20,633 nucleotides of DNA, taken from positions 1 through 20,633 of the forward strand of contig CAZYLZ010000019.1 of assembly GCA_964648335.1 (NCBI GenBank), in the 5' to 3' direction. This stretch comes from CAZYLZ01 sp964648335. GTDB taxonomy: Bacteria; Patescibacteriota; Minisyncoccia; Phycocordibacterales; UBA2100. Both the position numbers and the translations under genes were made by a program. This document shows positions 1-6,671 of the stretch, piece after piece; positions within the stretch are counted from its first letter, which is position 1, and each line of letters begins with the position of its first letter. A model generated the notes under the pieces. The model ran no database searches, was not told the DNA's origin, and saw nothing but the letters and a program-made list of their open reading frames with translations.

Positions 1-24
1 GGTCCTCATGCCGTCAAAAGGAAA

Positions 25-43
25 CCCCGGGCAACGCCCGGGG
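25..43. other. GC-rich hairpin upstream of first gene
   Basis: An 8-bp perfect stem (CCCCGGGC / GCCCGGGG) closes a 3-base loop. On the + strand it is followed by a purine-rich GAGGAGG, not a T run, so it is not a normal rightward terminator. Read on the - strand it is followed by TTTCCTTTT and could end leftward transcription weakly. The right arm abuts a strong Shine-Dalgarno-like sequence at 44-49. Confidence 0.5.
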
Positions 44-57
44 AGGAGGTCCTTATG

Positions 58-86
58 TTGACCATTCTCGACTACGGGCGTACTGT
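58..86 (+). promoter_or_regulatory. Sigma70-type promoter of the first small gene
   Basis: TTGACC (58-63) and TACTGT (81-86) are separated by 17 bases. A transcript would start near 93 and contain AGGAGG at 105-110 just before ATG 115. The promoter lies inside the longer open frame that begins at ATG 55, which argues for the shorter start. Confidence 0.55.
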
Positions 87-114
87 TTTAATAGCTCATG
101 CAACAGGAGGATAC

Positions 115-333
115 ATGCCACCTTCGATAAAAGCGGCAGTCGTCACGTTCGAGAGCATCGAACAGGTGCTCGCCTGCAAGCGCGACCATTTCCCATTCAA
201 GCTGGCGACGACAACGGGGCAAAAGACATACCTCGGGACGTTCCGACGAACCGAAGACCTTGTTCGCAAGCGCCGCGAGATCGAAGCGTCGCTTGCGACG
301 CACAAGAAGCTCAAACCGATCCCGGTCCTATGA
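115..333 (+). CDS. Small conserved-type protein of unknown function, 72 aa
   Basis: The product is a 72-residue basic protein that I do not recognise. Its N-terminal half is hydrophobic/β-like (KAAVVTF), and its C-terminal half is rich in Arg, Lys and Glu and probably helical. No signal peptide or membrane segment is visible. I chose ATG 115 because AGGAGG lies four bases upstream and a good promoter (58-86) would give a transcript starting after the alternative ATG 55. That alternative start is in frame, also has a strong ribosome binding site (GGAGGAGGT, 42-50), and would add 20 residues. A strong terminator at 346-376 follows at once, so this is a single-gene unit. Function unknown. Confidence 0.6.
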   Translation: MPPSIKAAVVTFESIEQVLACKRDHFPFKLATTTGQKTYLGTFRRTEDLVRKRREIEASLATHKKLKPIPVL

Positions 334-345
334 TGGCGAGTGCGA

Positions 346-376
346 CCCCGAATCTGACCGAGTTCGGGGTTTTTTT
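346..376 (+). terminator. Intrinsic terminator of the first small gene
   Basis: The stem CCCCGAA (346-352) / TTCGGGG (363-369) is followed by seven T residues (370-376). The T run overlaps the stop codon of the convergent gene ending at 375. Confidence 0.8.
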
Positions 377-1070
377 ATGCAACCAACATTACGGCGGCCA
401 TGGCAGCCATCAGGAGGTTCTCTGCGAGCGTGATATACGTGAGCGGTACGGAAAAGAATCCGCCGAGGCACGCACAAGTGACATCGTCGGGCCCTCGAAG
501 CTTTTGAAATATGCCAACACAACCGAAGAGCATGATCACTATCGCTATAACGTTCGAGCTGGTCAAAAAGCTGCCCGTGAGATAGCAGAGACCGAGCGAT
601 ACCTCGATGAATGGGTACGCGAAAGACCAGGCTGGTACGCGTTTGGCGAGGATGTCGTAACCACTATACATCCGCGCAAAGTTCCTCAGATTGACAACCT
701 TGAGTCCGCCGAACAGCAAGAAGAAGCCTGCCATGAAATCCATCATCATGTCTTTTGGTATGACCATGCCGGCATACCATGCCCGTACGAGAACGAATGC
801 GATGACGACACCGAACATCGTCCACAGCGGCGCTGTCCGCTTGAGGAAGCTGATTGCTGCCCTGGTGGCCGAATACTGGGCCAGGTCGTATGTACCCGCG
901 CTCCGCACCGCTGCTCGCACCGAATCGAAAGATGCAGGTCCTTCGACGAGGAGCGTGCCTGCTTTGAGGTCCACGACTGCGCTCGAGACTGCGGGCACAG
1001 CACGTACGGCTGTGGCAATCTTTCCGGCGCAAGTGCCGCAATGCATGCCTGAAACGTGATACGTAGTCAT
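375..1070 (-). CDS. HMA heavy-metal-binding domain fused to MauE/DoxX-like membrane protein
   Basis: The 231-residue protein probably takes part in copper handling or envelope redox chemistry. Residues 1-65 form an HMA domain with the metal-binding motif GMHCGTCAG (Cys11, Cys14). The rest has four to five hydrophobic segments with the shape of MauE/DoxX-type membrane proteins, and a Cys-Ala-Cys-Leu-Gly-Gly motif before the last helices. HMA domains carry Cu(I) or similar soft metals, and MauE-like proteins are associated with thiol redox processes. The fusion therefore suggests metal delivery to, or sensing by, the membrane part; that is inference. A longer in-frame reading from 1391 is possible but would run through the upstream gene. 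ATG 1070 gives the classical HMA N-terminus and overlaps the upstream stop codon by ATGA, so the two are probably translationally coupled. It lies beside CopC/CopD-type genes. Confidence 0.85.
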   Translation of the reverse strand: MTTYHVSGMHCGTCAGKIATAVRAVPAVSSAVVDLKAGTLLVEGPASFDSVRAAVRSAGTYDLAQYSATRAAISFLKRTAPLWTMFGVVIAFVLVRAWYAGMVIPKDMMMDFMAGFFLLFGGLKVVNLRNFARMYSGYDILAKRVPAWSFAYPFIEVSLGLCYLTGSFLTSSNVIAIVIMLFGCVGIFQKLRGPDDVTCACLGGFFSVPLTYITLAENLLMAAMAAVMLVA

Positions 1071-1438
1071 AGGTTGAATTCTCTTGTTTGATCCGAAGCT
1101 TTCAAAGTGAAACCAATGACTTGAGCGTTCTCGACACAAGCAGTGACCTCGGGACATCCGATTTGGATCGTGCCAAGCGCGAGGTCGTCGTCGAGGGATG
1201 CGTTGAAGCCGCAATGGGTCGCAGCTTTGTCGCCCCAGGCGATAAAGATGGGATGGTCTTTGAACCAAAAGACCCCCGCTGACACCACGATGCCGTCGAG
1301 GTCTCGTTCGTATACCGTTTGACGCAGGTCGGGGATGATCACTCCGTCGGCATGATTCCTGAAAGGTTCGATGGTGACAGTCTGGGTCCATTCAGCTGCG
1401 TCGAACTTGGTCGTGATTATCGTCGCAAGAGGATCCAT
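1067..1438 (-). CDS. Protein of unknown function coupled to HMA-MauE gene, 123 aa
   Basis: I do not recognise this 123-residue soluble protein. It has no signal peptide or membrane segment and reads as a compact acidic α/β protein with two Cys in its C-terminal part (IGCPEVTACVEN) and one in ATHCGF. Its stop codon overlaps the ATG of the HMA-MauE gene, so they form an operon. The ATG at 1438 sits six bases downstream of a -10-like TACAAT on the - strand and has no Shine-Dalgarno sequence, which points to a leaderless start. Context suggests a role in the same metal pathway, but nothing in the sequence shows its activity. Confidence 0.75.
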   Translation of the reverse strand: MDPLATIITTKFDAAEWTQTVTIEPFRNHADGVIIPDLRQTVYERDLDGIVVSAGVFWFKDHPIFIAWGDKAATHCGFNASLDDDLALGTIQIGCPEVTACVENAQVIGFTLKASDQTREFNL

Positions 1439-1444
1439 GGGCAG

Positions 1445-1450
1445 ATTGTA
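1445..1450 (-). promoter_or_regulatory. -10 element, probably leaderless, of HMA operon
   Basis: On the - strand TACAAT is followed by six bases and then the ATG at 1438. It lies just after the T run of the terminator at 1452-1483. No clear -35 is visible because that position falls inside the terminator stem. Confidence 0.45.
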
Positions 1451-1451
1451 T

Positions 1452-1483
1452 AAAAAATCGAGGGGACCGTACAGGTCCCCTCG
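1452..1483 (-). terminator. Intrinsic terminator of the exported 138-aa protein gene
   Basis: A 10-bp perfect stem (1459-1468 with 1474-1483) with a 5-base loop is followed on the - strand by six T residues (1457-1452). It ends the gene at 1496-1912. Confidence 0.85.
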
Positions 1484-1495
1484 GGCAGTTCGTCC

Positions 1496-1912
1496 TCAGG
1501 ACGGCTGTGTGCACAAGGCTAATTTGTCCCACTGACCCTCATGCATGTAGACCACATGAAAGGTGACTGTCTCGGCTCGATCGAAGGCGCGCGTCATCTC
1601 GGCGCCCAAGGCAGCGAGCCTCGTGTTCGCGAGCAAACCTGCGTAGCGGGCGGAGTAGGCCGCGAGCTCGAGCACGATCTTCACGTCGTTCTCGGTGGCT
1701 TTCTCCGGGTTCTGATACAGGCTCTCGACGAGTCCGGTGAGCGCAGCGCAGTCGGGCTTCGTGACGGCAGCGACGGCACATGCGTCCTTCACGACAGCCG
1801 TGACCGCAATCTTGGTCTTGTCGCGTTCTTGCTGCGTGTGATAGCTTGCGAATGCAGACCCTGAGCTCGCAAGAACGATTGTGCCGAGCGCGATCATTTT
1901 CAACGACTTCAT
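1496..1912 (-). CDS. Small exported protein with predicted mature N-terminus Ser-Tyr-His
   Basis: The 138-residue product has a typical signal peptide: basic start, hydrophobic core, and SGSAFA before the probable cleavage site after residue 22. The mature chain would start Ser-Tyr-His, an ATCUN-type Cu(II)/Ni(II) site (free amine, third-residue His). The mature part is helical in composition and contains three Cys residues (two near CAVAAVTKPDC, one near the C-terminus) but no family motif I recognise. A strong GGAGGAG sits upstream. ATG 1912 (spacing six) is better placed than ATG 1915 or the in-frame TTG at 1927. It is a single gene with its own terminator, divergent from the 2037 gene and beside copper-type genes. 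A periplasmic metal-related role is inference. Confidence 0.75.
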   Translation of the reverse strand: MKSLKMIALGTIVLASSGSAFASYHTQQERDKTKIAVTAVVKDACAVAAVTKPDCAALTGLVESLYQNPEKATENDVKIVLELAAYSARYAGLLANTRLAALGAEMTRAFDRAETVTFHVVYMHEGQWDKLALCTQPS

Positions 1913-2020
1913 CATCGACTCCTCCAACAGTTACAACATGCTGATATGCATGCCTCCATAGAGAATATCATGGCGCGCACAGCGGCTCTATGGCGCAGTG
2001 CACAGGAGCGAGGGTTGGCC

Positions 2021-2029
2021 TGCTATACT
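2021..2029 (+). promoter_or_regulatory. Extended -10 promoter, leaderless, of rightward copper-type genes
   Basis: The sequence TGCTATACT is an extended -10 element. The ATG at 2037 follows seven bases after it, so the transcript should start at or within a base or two of the start codon. No convincing -35 is visible. Confidence 0.6.
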
Positions 2030-2036
2030 CATCGGC

Positions 2037-2345
2037 ATGATCTTGGCGAAACTACGCTCGCTCGCTGTCGTGGTGGTGATGTCCGTCTCCCTCGCCATCT
2101 CTGGGAGCGCGCTGGTCCATGCCGTGGTGCCGCACTCGCACGAAGGTGATACCGAAGTGTGGCAGTCGCTCCATGCGTCGCTCAATCACGAGCACAAAAA
2201 GTCGGTCGCCGAAACATCCATTCTGGTCGTCGTCTCTGTACTGTGCGTCGGTCTCCTCGTACTGTCGGTACGTCTGAGCGACGCGTTCGTACCGCTATTG
2301 CACGCGTTAAAGCGCGGCATTCTCCCATATCGTCGTTTCGACTAA
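2037..2345 (+). CDS. Small His-containing membrane protein of unknown function, 102 aa
   Basis: The 102-residue protein has two hydrophobic segments (about residues 7-28 and 59-80) joined by a loop with several His residues (VVPHSHEGD, HASLNHEHKK), and a basic C-terminal tail. The loop would face outside if the first segment is a signal anchor, and its clustered His and acidic residues could bind metal; that is inference. I do not recognise a family. A longer in-frame reading from 1998 is rejected because ATG 2037 is placed seven bases after an excellent extended -10 element. It heads the rightward group leading to the CopC-CopD fusion, 40 bases before the next gene. Confidence 0.65.
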   Translation: MILAKLRSLAVVVVMSVSLAISGSALVHAVVPHSHEGDTEVWQSLHASLNHEHKKSVAETSILVVVSVLCVGLLVLSVRLSDAFVPLLHALKRGILPYRRFD

Positions 2346-2385
2346 TATCTGCAAGCGCCCGATATTACTCGCACAACCAACAAGA

Positions 2386-3084
2386 ATGAAACGACTCTTA
2401 CTCGCAGTGCCTGTTTTGGCATCGCTTGCGCTACCTATATCTGCCAACGCCCACGAGCATCAGATATACAAAATAGGGAATTCGTATTACCAGTTCACGG
2501 TGGGTTCTCTCAACGAGCCTATTGCCGTCGACGACAAGACAGGTGTCGAGCTCGCCATAGCAAAATGTAAAGACGCCATGTGCAGCGCGACCATGAGCGC
2601 CGACGGCGACATGGATGGCGTATCAGGAACACCTGTCACCGGACTCGATCAGACGCTCAAGGTAGAGCTTATCGCCGGGGGACAAAAGAAGACGCTCGAC
2701 CTCAAGCCGCTGTACGGCGTCCCCGGGACCTATACCGCGGCCTTTTACCCGACGGTCGCTACAACCCTTACGTACCGGTTCGTCGGCTTGATCAACGAAA
2801 CTCCGGTCGATCTCTCGTTTAACTGTCTTCCTGTGGGATCGGTAAAGGCGGTCGACGACATGTCCGAGATCAAAGTCTCCGACGGCGTCACGCGGACGCA
2901 CAAGGGCGGGTCGTTCGGCTGTCCGGCAGACAAGGCCTCACTCGGGTTTCCCGAGAAATCGGTGTCGCTCGTCGCACTTCAGGAAGAATCTGCTAAAGGC
3001 GGATCGATGGGCCGCACCGGCACGATGACCGCTGTCGCAGCGCTCGTCGTTTCTGCATACGCAGTCCTTCGCCGCCGTAGCTAA
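2386..3084 (+). CDS. Exported, C-terminally anchored protein with predicted mature N-terminus His-Glu-His
   Basis: The 232-residue product has a signal peptide ending ISANA, so the mature protein should begin at His23 as His-Glu-His, a strong candidate Cu(II) site of ATCUN type. The body is β-rich (about residues 25-195) with Cys residues at KCKDAMC, FNCLP and FGCPAD. A hydrophobic segment (about 210-228) followed by RRRS looks like a C-terminal membrane anchor. I do not recognise the family. It sits between the small His-rich membrane protein and the CopC-CopD fusion, 47 bases before the latter, and is probably co-transcribed. No Shine-Dalgarno sequence precedes the ATG. A role in extracytoplasmic copper capture or handover is inferred from context and the His N-terminus. 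Confidence 0.75.
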   Translation: MKRLLLAVPVLASLALPISANAHEHQIYKIGNSYYQFTVGSLNEPIAVDDKTGVELAIAKCKDAMCSATMSADGDMDGVSGTPVTGLDQTLKVELIAGGQKKTLDLKPLYGVPGTYTAAFYPTVATTLTYRFVGLINETPVDLSFNCLPVGSVKAVDDMSEIKVSDGVTRTHKGGSFGCPADKASLGFPEKSVSLVALQEESAKGGSMGRTGTMTAVAALVVSAYAVLRRRS

Positions 3085-3118
3085 TTTTTTTTGGACGGCC
3101 TTGTGTGAGACAAGGCCG
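3085..3118 (+). other. T8 run and hairpin in the leader of the CopC-CopD gene
   Basis: Eight T residues (3085-3092) directly follow the upstream stop codon. Next comes a 9-bp perfect stem (3096-3104 with 3110-3118) with a 5-base loop. The order T-run-then-hairpin is wrong for an intrinsic terminator on either strand, so this may be a processing, pausing or protein-binding element. Confidence 0.5.
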
Positions 3119-3131
3119 ATCCATATACCGT

Positions 3132-5951
3132 ATGAAAAAAGTTTTTTTACGAACAACCCGAGCAGTATGCGCCCTCGTCATCGCAGTGGCATTCGTGCCG
3201 CTAGCGGCCGCTGCACACGCGACGCCGATCGCGTATGTTCCCGAATCCTCGGCAATCGTATCGACCGCACCGCACGTAGTGCAGGTGACGTTTAGCGAAC
3301 GGATAGAGGCGGGTGCGAGCGCAATATCAGTCAAGGGTCCCGATGGTTCAGTCGTATCGGTCGGTAACACGACAATGAGTGTCGACAAGAAGACTGCATC
3401 GGTCGGCATCAAAGACGGCGGCCAGGGCAATTATACAGTGGTATGGAGTGTCGTTTCGGCTGACGATGGTCACTTTACCAAAGGCGGCTCCATCTTCGAA
3501 GTAGGAACCAATACAGGCGCGACGAGTACGTCCTCGGGTCGCGAGCACCTCATGCAGACAGAAGTGGTGCAAACATCGTCGCAGGCCGAAGCATTCGCGA
3601 TATTCGTCGAGCTCTTGGGTAATGGGCTTATGTGGGCGGTGCTCGTAGCGTATCTGTTCTTCCTTCGTATACGTGCGGACAACGACGCGCGCGGGCGCTC
3701 GCTTGAGCGCGTACTGAATGTGACGATAGCGACTGGCGTCGTGCTCGCACTCTTGGGCGAATTCGCCCACATCGTTTTCAAGACTCGCGAGCTCGCGCTC
3801 GTGCGTGAGTTATCACTGGCGCAATCGTTCCCGCTGTATCTTGCGACGACGGCAGGGTATGCGACCGTCATCCGCGCAGGGGCGACCGCAGTGTTTGCGA
3901 CGGTGTTTTTCGCTCGCCGAGCGTCCTTCTTTGCGGCGAGGGGGATCAATGCCACACATATCGTACTTGTGCTACTTCTTTCTGTCTTTGCGTACTCACG
4001 TGCGATGGTGAGTCATGCAACGGCTAATCCCTTTCATCCCGAGATATCGGTTTGGGTCAACTTCGTACACCTCGTAGCAAAGGGATTCTGGACCGGCGCC
4101 GCTGCGCTCATGCTTGCACTTTTTGCCCGGGAGAAGACCAGGCCAGTTGCGCTATCTGCTTTCAAACAGTACCTCGTCTGTATGGCAGTCGACTTCTTGG
4201 CGATAGTGCTTTCGGGCACATACATCGTCTGGCTCCATCTCAAGAGCTTCGGTAACATACCGAGCACACTCTGGGGCGAGACTTTCGTCCAGCTCCTCTC
4301 GGTTTCAATGATCCTTGCAGGGATCTTCGCGTATCACGCGCTTGCGCTCCGATACCGTCCAGATCGCTTACGCAGCACGATTGCGATAACGCTCGCGCTC
4401 GAGTTCTTCGTGGGTGTCTGTGTGCTGTACCTCTCGGCCCTCATGATAATTACGTCGCCACCCTTGCATGGCGCTGCGGTTGTCTCTTCTGTTGTCGACA
4501 AGGGGGTCACTATAACGCTGGTGCGCGATCAGTTCGAGGACGGCAAATACCTCGTTTCTACCGATAGCTCGGACGAGACCGCGATGCCAGTCGTTACCGT
4601 CGAAGACATTTCGGATGATACCGGCCCCGTTGGCGTAACGCTCGAAAAGCGGTTCGACGGCGGATACGTGTTCCCGGCAGGTATCCTCAGTGGGCACGGC
4701 CCGTTTTCTGTCGATATCACAGTCCAGCAAAAAAAGGGATACGACGCGCATGCGGCGTTCGTGCACGAGGCAACGCAAACGGTTGCCGAACAGTCGGACG
4801 CCCCGCGACATCTCGATTCGTTTACGATTGTAATGCTGCTTATCGCACTCTTAGGCACGGTCGTCGCCGTGCTACTTTGGATGGCTCTCGTTGTCGCCGG
4901 TCCGCTCGGTCTTCCCGATGCCAGGTCCGTACGGGTGGGACACTTCGCCAAGGGAGCGATACTCGGGATCTGCGTCTGCCTCCTCATGCCGTCTGCAGCG
5001 AGTGTTGTATTTGGTAATTCGTATAAGAAGCGATGCCTTATGGAAGGAAACATGTGGCACCTTATGCTGCCGGTCAAGGCTGGGATTCCTGTATCGAGTA
5101 CACCGCAAGAAGGATGTATGGCACTGATGGGGCTGTACCAGTTTCCCGATGAGCGCGAATACCGTTACTACATGGATATGCCACAGGCCACAGCGACATT
5201 CACTACGCTGCCAGTACGGCCAAAGGCAGGGGTGCGTTCGCTCCTCACGTTCTCTCTAAACGATCCTGACGGTGCGCCGGCAGCACTCTTTGAAGAGCAT
5301 GAGCGTCTATTGCATGTCGTGATCGTGAGTCGCGACATGCGCGAGTTCGCGCATATTCATCCGCAAGATTTCGACGCTACAACAGCCGCTCAGATGAAGG
5401 AGTCCACCTTCAGCGTTCCCTACGTCTTTGGGAGGGGAGGCGAGTATCTGATATCAATCGACTACTCGCACGGGCTTGTTCACGAAAGCAAGCAGTTCTC
5501 GCTTTTGGTCGCAGGGCCCGCACAGGATGTGCAACAGATTTACGAGCCGCGGGGCCGCTTTGGTACCTACGACATGCAGATCGACTCAGGCGTGCTGTTT
5601 GCCGGACAGCCCGAGAACATCGTCTTCAAGATATCGAACGAAGGGGTGCCAGCAAACGATCTGGTGCAATACCTGGGTGCCGCGATGCATATCGCTATTG
5701 TAAAAAACGATCTTTCGGCATTCGTTCATACACATGGCGAATACCATGTGCCAGGGACGTCGCCGATGCCGGTAGTCATAAAGAATGGAAAGATCATTCA
5801 TACAATGGCGATGAACATGCCTGCCGTGTTTGGGTCGCCTTTGGACGCTCACCTTATATTTCCGTCGGCGGGGGACTATACGGTCTTTAGCGAGTTCAAG
5901 AATGCCTCGGGGACAGTGACTGTCGGCAAGTTCTCGATACGCGTCGAGTAG
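3132..5951 (+). CDS. CopC-CopD copper protein fusion with C-terminal duplicated His modules
   Basis: The 939-residue membrane protein joins several copper-type domains. A signal peptide ends at Ala28, leaving His29 (HATP) as mature N-terminus. The CopC β-sandwich (29-130) has Asp112-Gly113-His114, so the Cu(II) ligand set of CopC (N-terminal His plus Asp-x-His) is present. About 154-455 is a multi-helix CopD region with SHA (294-296), HPE (302-304) and HLVAKGFWTG (313-322). An extracytoplasmic β domain (about 470-570), another helix (about 580-605) and a further hydrophobic stretch follow. The C-terminal half holds two related segments, HVVIVSRDMREFAHIH (728-743) and HIAIVKNDLSAFVHTH (853-868), spaced 125 residues. 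CopC and CopD take up or move copper at the inner membrane; direction cannot be read here. ATG 3132 is preferred over GTG 3105 because it starts a clean signal peptide. Confidence 0.9.
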   Translation: MKKVFLRTTRAVCALVIAVAFVPLAAAAHATPIAYVPESSAIVSTAPHVVQVTFSERIEAGASAISVKGPDGSVVSVGNTTMSVDKKTASVGIKDGGQGNYTVVWSVVSADDGHFTKGGSIFEVGTNTGATSTSSGREHLMQTEVVQTSSQAEAFAIFVELLGNGLMWAVLVAYLFFLRIRADNDARGRSLERVLNVTIATGVVLALLGEFAHIVFKTRELALVRELSLAQSFPLYLATTAGYATVIRAGATAVFATVFFARRASFFAARGINATHIVLVLLLSVFAYSRAMVSHATANPFHPEISVWVNFVHLVAKGFWTGAAALMLALFAREKTRPVALSAFKQYLVCMAVDFLAIVLSGTYIVWLHLKSFGNIPSTLWGETFVQLLSVSMILAGIFAYHALALRYRPDRLRSTIAITLALEFFVGVCVLYLSALMIITSPPLHGAAVVSSVVDKGVTITLVRDQFEDGKYLVSTDSSDETAMPVVTVEDISDDTGPVGVTLEKRFDGGYVFPAGILSGHGPFSVDITVQQKKGYDAHAAFVHEATQTVAEQSDAPRHLDSFTIVMLLIALLGTVVAVLLWMALVVAGPLGLPDARSVRVGHFAKGAILGICVCLLMPSAASVVFGNSYKKRCLMEGNMWHLMLPVKAGIPVSSTPQEGCMALMGLYQFPDEREYRYYMDMPQATATFTTLPVRPKAGVRSLLTFSLNDPDGAPAALFEEHERLLHVVIVSRDMREFAHIHPQDFDATTAAQMKESTFSVPYVFGRGGEYLISIDYSHGLVHESKQFSLLVAGPAQDVQQIYEPRGRFGTYDMQIDSGVLFAGQPENIVFKISNEGVPANDLVQYLGAAMHIAIVKNDLSAFVHTHGEYHVPGTSPMPVVIKNGKIIHTMAMNMPAVFGSPLDAHLIFPSAGDYTVFSEFKNASGTVTVGKFSIRVE

Positions 5952-5952
5952 C

Positions 5953-5980
5953 TTGTGTTTAGACCCGCACTTCGTATACT
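5953..5980 (+). promoter_or_regulatory. Promoter of the decarboxylase-like gene
   Basis: TTGTGT (5953-5958) and TATACT (5975-5980) are 16 bases apart. The leader to ATG 6014 contains a strong ribosome binding site (AGAGGAGGAG, 5999-6009). The element begins one base after the CopC-CopD stop codon. Confidence 0.6.
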
Positions 5981-6013
5981 CACGGCGGGACGTACAACAG
6001 AGGAGGAGATCGC

Positions 6014-6511
6014 ATGGGTAACACACTTCACGGGGTCGACGCATTTACCGGACTCACGCCCGATTGTCACAGTATCATCCCCGTCAGCTTTTTTGGCTGC
6101 AAATGCGAAGCACAGCTCTTGCGCGGCAAGCATCGCGGCCGTCTCGTCGACCATCTGCGACACGGCTTCGAAGATGCTGGGTTTGCGGTGATCGGCGAAT
6201 CTATCCAGCCGTTCGGGCACACCACCGTCGAGAGGTCAGTGCACGGCGCTACCATGAACCTCATCTTGGAGGACTCGGGAGTCTCGTTCGACGTCTATCC
6301 CGACGCCGACGAGCCCAACGGCACCGTCCAGATGAACCTGCACTACTGCAACATTCGGAACAACAACGATTCCAAGGTCGCAAACACGATCCTTGCGGTC
6401 AAAGGGGTTTTGCGGCCCATGATGGCGATTCGCTATCCAAGCCGGCCCATGCCCATACAGATGACACACGCTTGTTCGGAAGAGATGCTCAAGGGAACCC
6501 GGATAGTGTAA
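6014..6511 (+). CDS. S-adenosylmethionine decarboxylase-like (SpeD/SpeH fold) protein
   Basis: The 165-residue protein matches the SpeD/SpeH pattern: a GC-x-C-x2-LL region (28-36), a helix RLVDHLRHGFEDAGF (43-57), GAT (78-80), then LILEDSGVSFDVYPD (83-97) in the place of the pyruvoyl-forming motif (ESHxSxHTxPE), and Cys112 in the place of the catalytic Cys. Ser88 would be the processing serine and form the pyruvoyl group after cleavage at Asp87-Ser88. The residue five after Ser, His68 in the Thermotoga enzyme, is Asp93, and the His after Ser is Gly89. Classical AdoMet decarboxylase activity is therefore doubtful. Pyruvoyl ornithine or arginine decarboxylases derived from SpeD are a known alternative. 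It has its own promoter, a strong ribosome binding site, mostly C/G-ending codons and a strong terminator, suggesting high expression. I leave the symbol empty because the substrate is unsure. Confidence 0.7.
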   Translation: MGNTLHGVDAFTGLTPDCHSIIPVSFFGCKCEAQLLRGKHRGRLVDHLRHGFEDAGFAVIGESIQPFGHTTVERSVHGATMNLILEDSGVSFDVYPDADEPNGTVQMNLHYCNIRNNNDSKVANTILAVKGVLRPMMAIRYPSRPMPIQMTHACSEEMLKGTRIV

Positions 6512-6516
6512 TCTCA

Positions 6517-6548
6517 GCCGCCGCGAACGATTCGCGGCGGCTTTTATT
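6517..6548 (+). terminator. Intrinsic terminator of the decarboxylase-like gene
   Basis: An 11-bp perfect stem (6517-6527 with 6531-6541) with loop CGA is followed by TTTTATT. The following stretch to 6671 contains no gene that I can support and no convincing promoter. Confidence 0.9.
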
Positions 6549-6671
6549 CATCTGTCGTATATGCCGTGCGCAGAGTACCGGTAGTCGATTGTAGAGCCGG
6601 GGACGGCGTTTACACCTCGATCGCTGTGCTACCATTACGATCATAGCAAGTACCTAATCACGTCCTACTAT

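Noticed and set aside
1071..1391. Long leftward reading that would extend the HMA-MauE protein by 107 residues
   Set aside because: The extension overlaps the coupled upstream gene in another frame, is Arg/Pro/His-rich as shadows are, and the HMA domain has a natural start at 1070.
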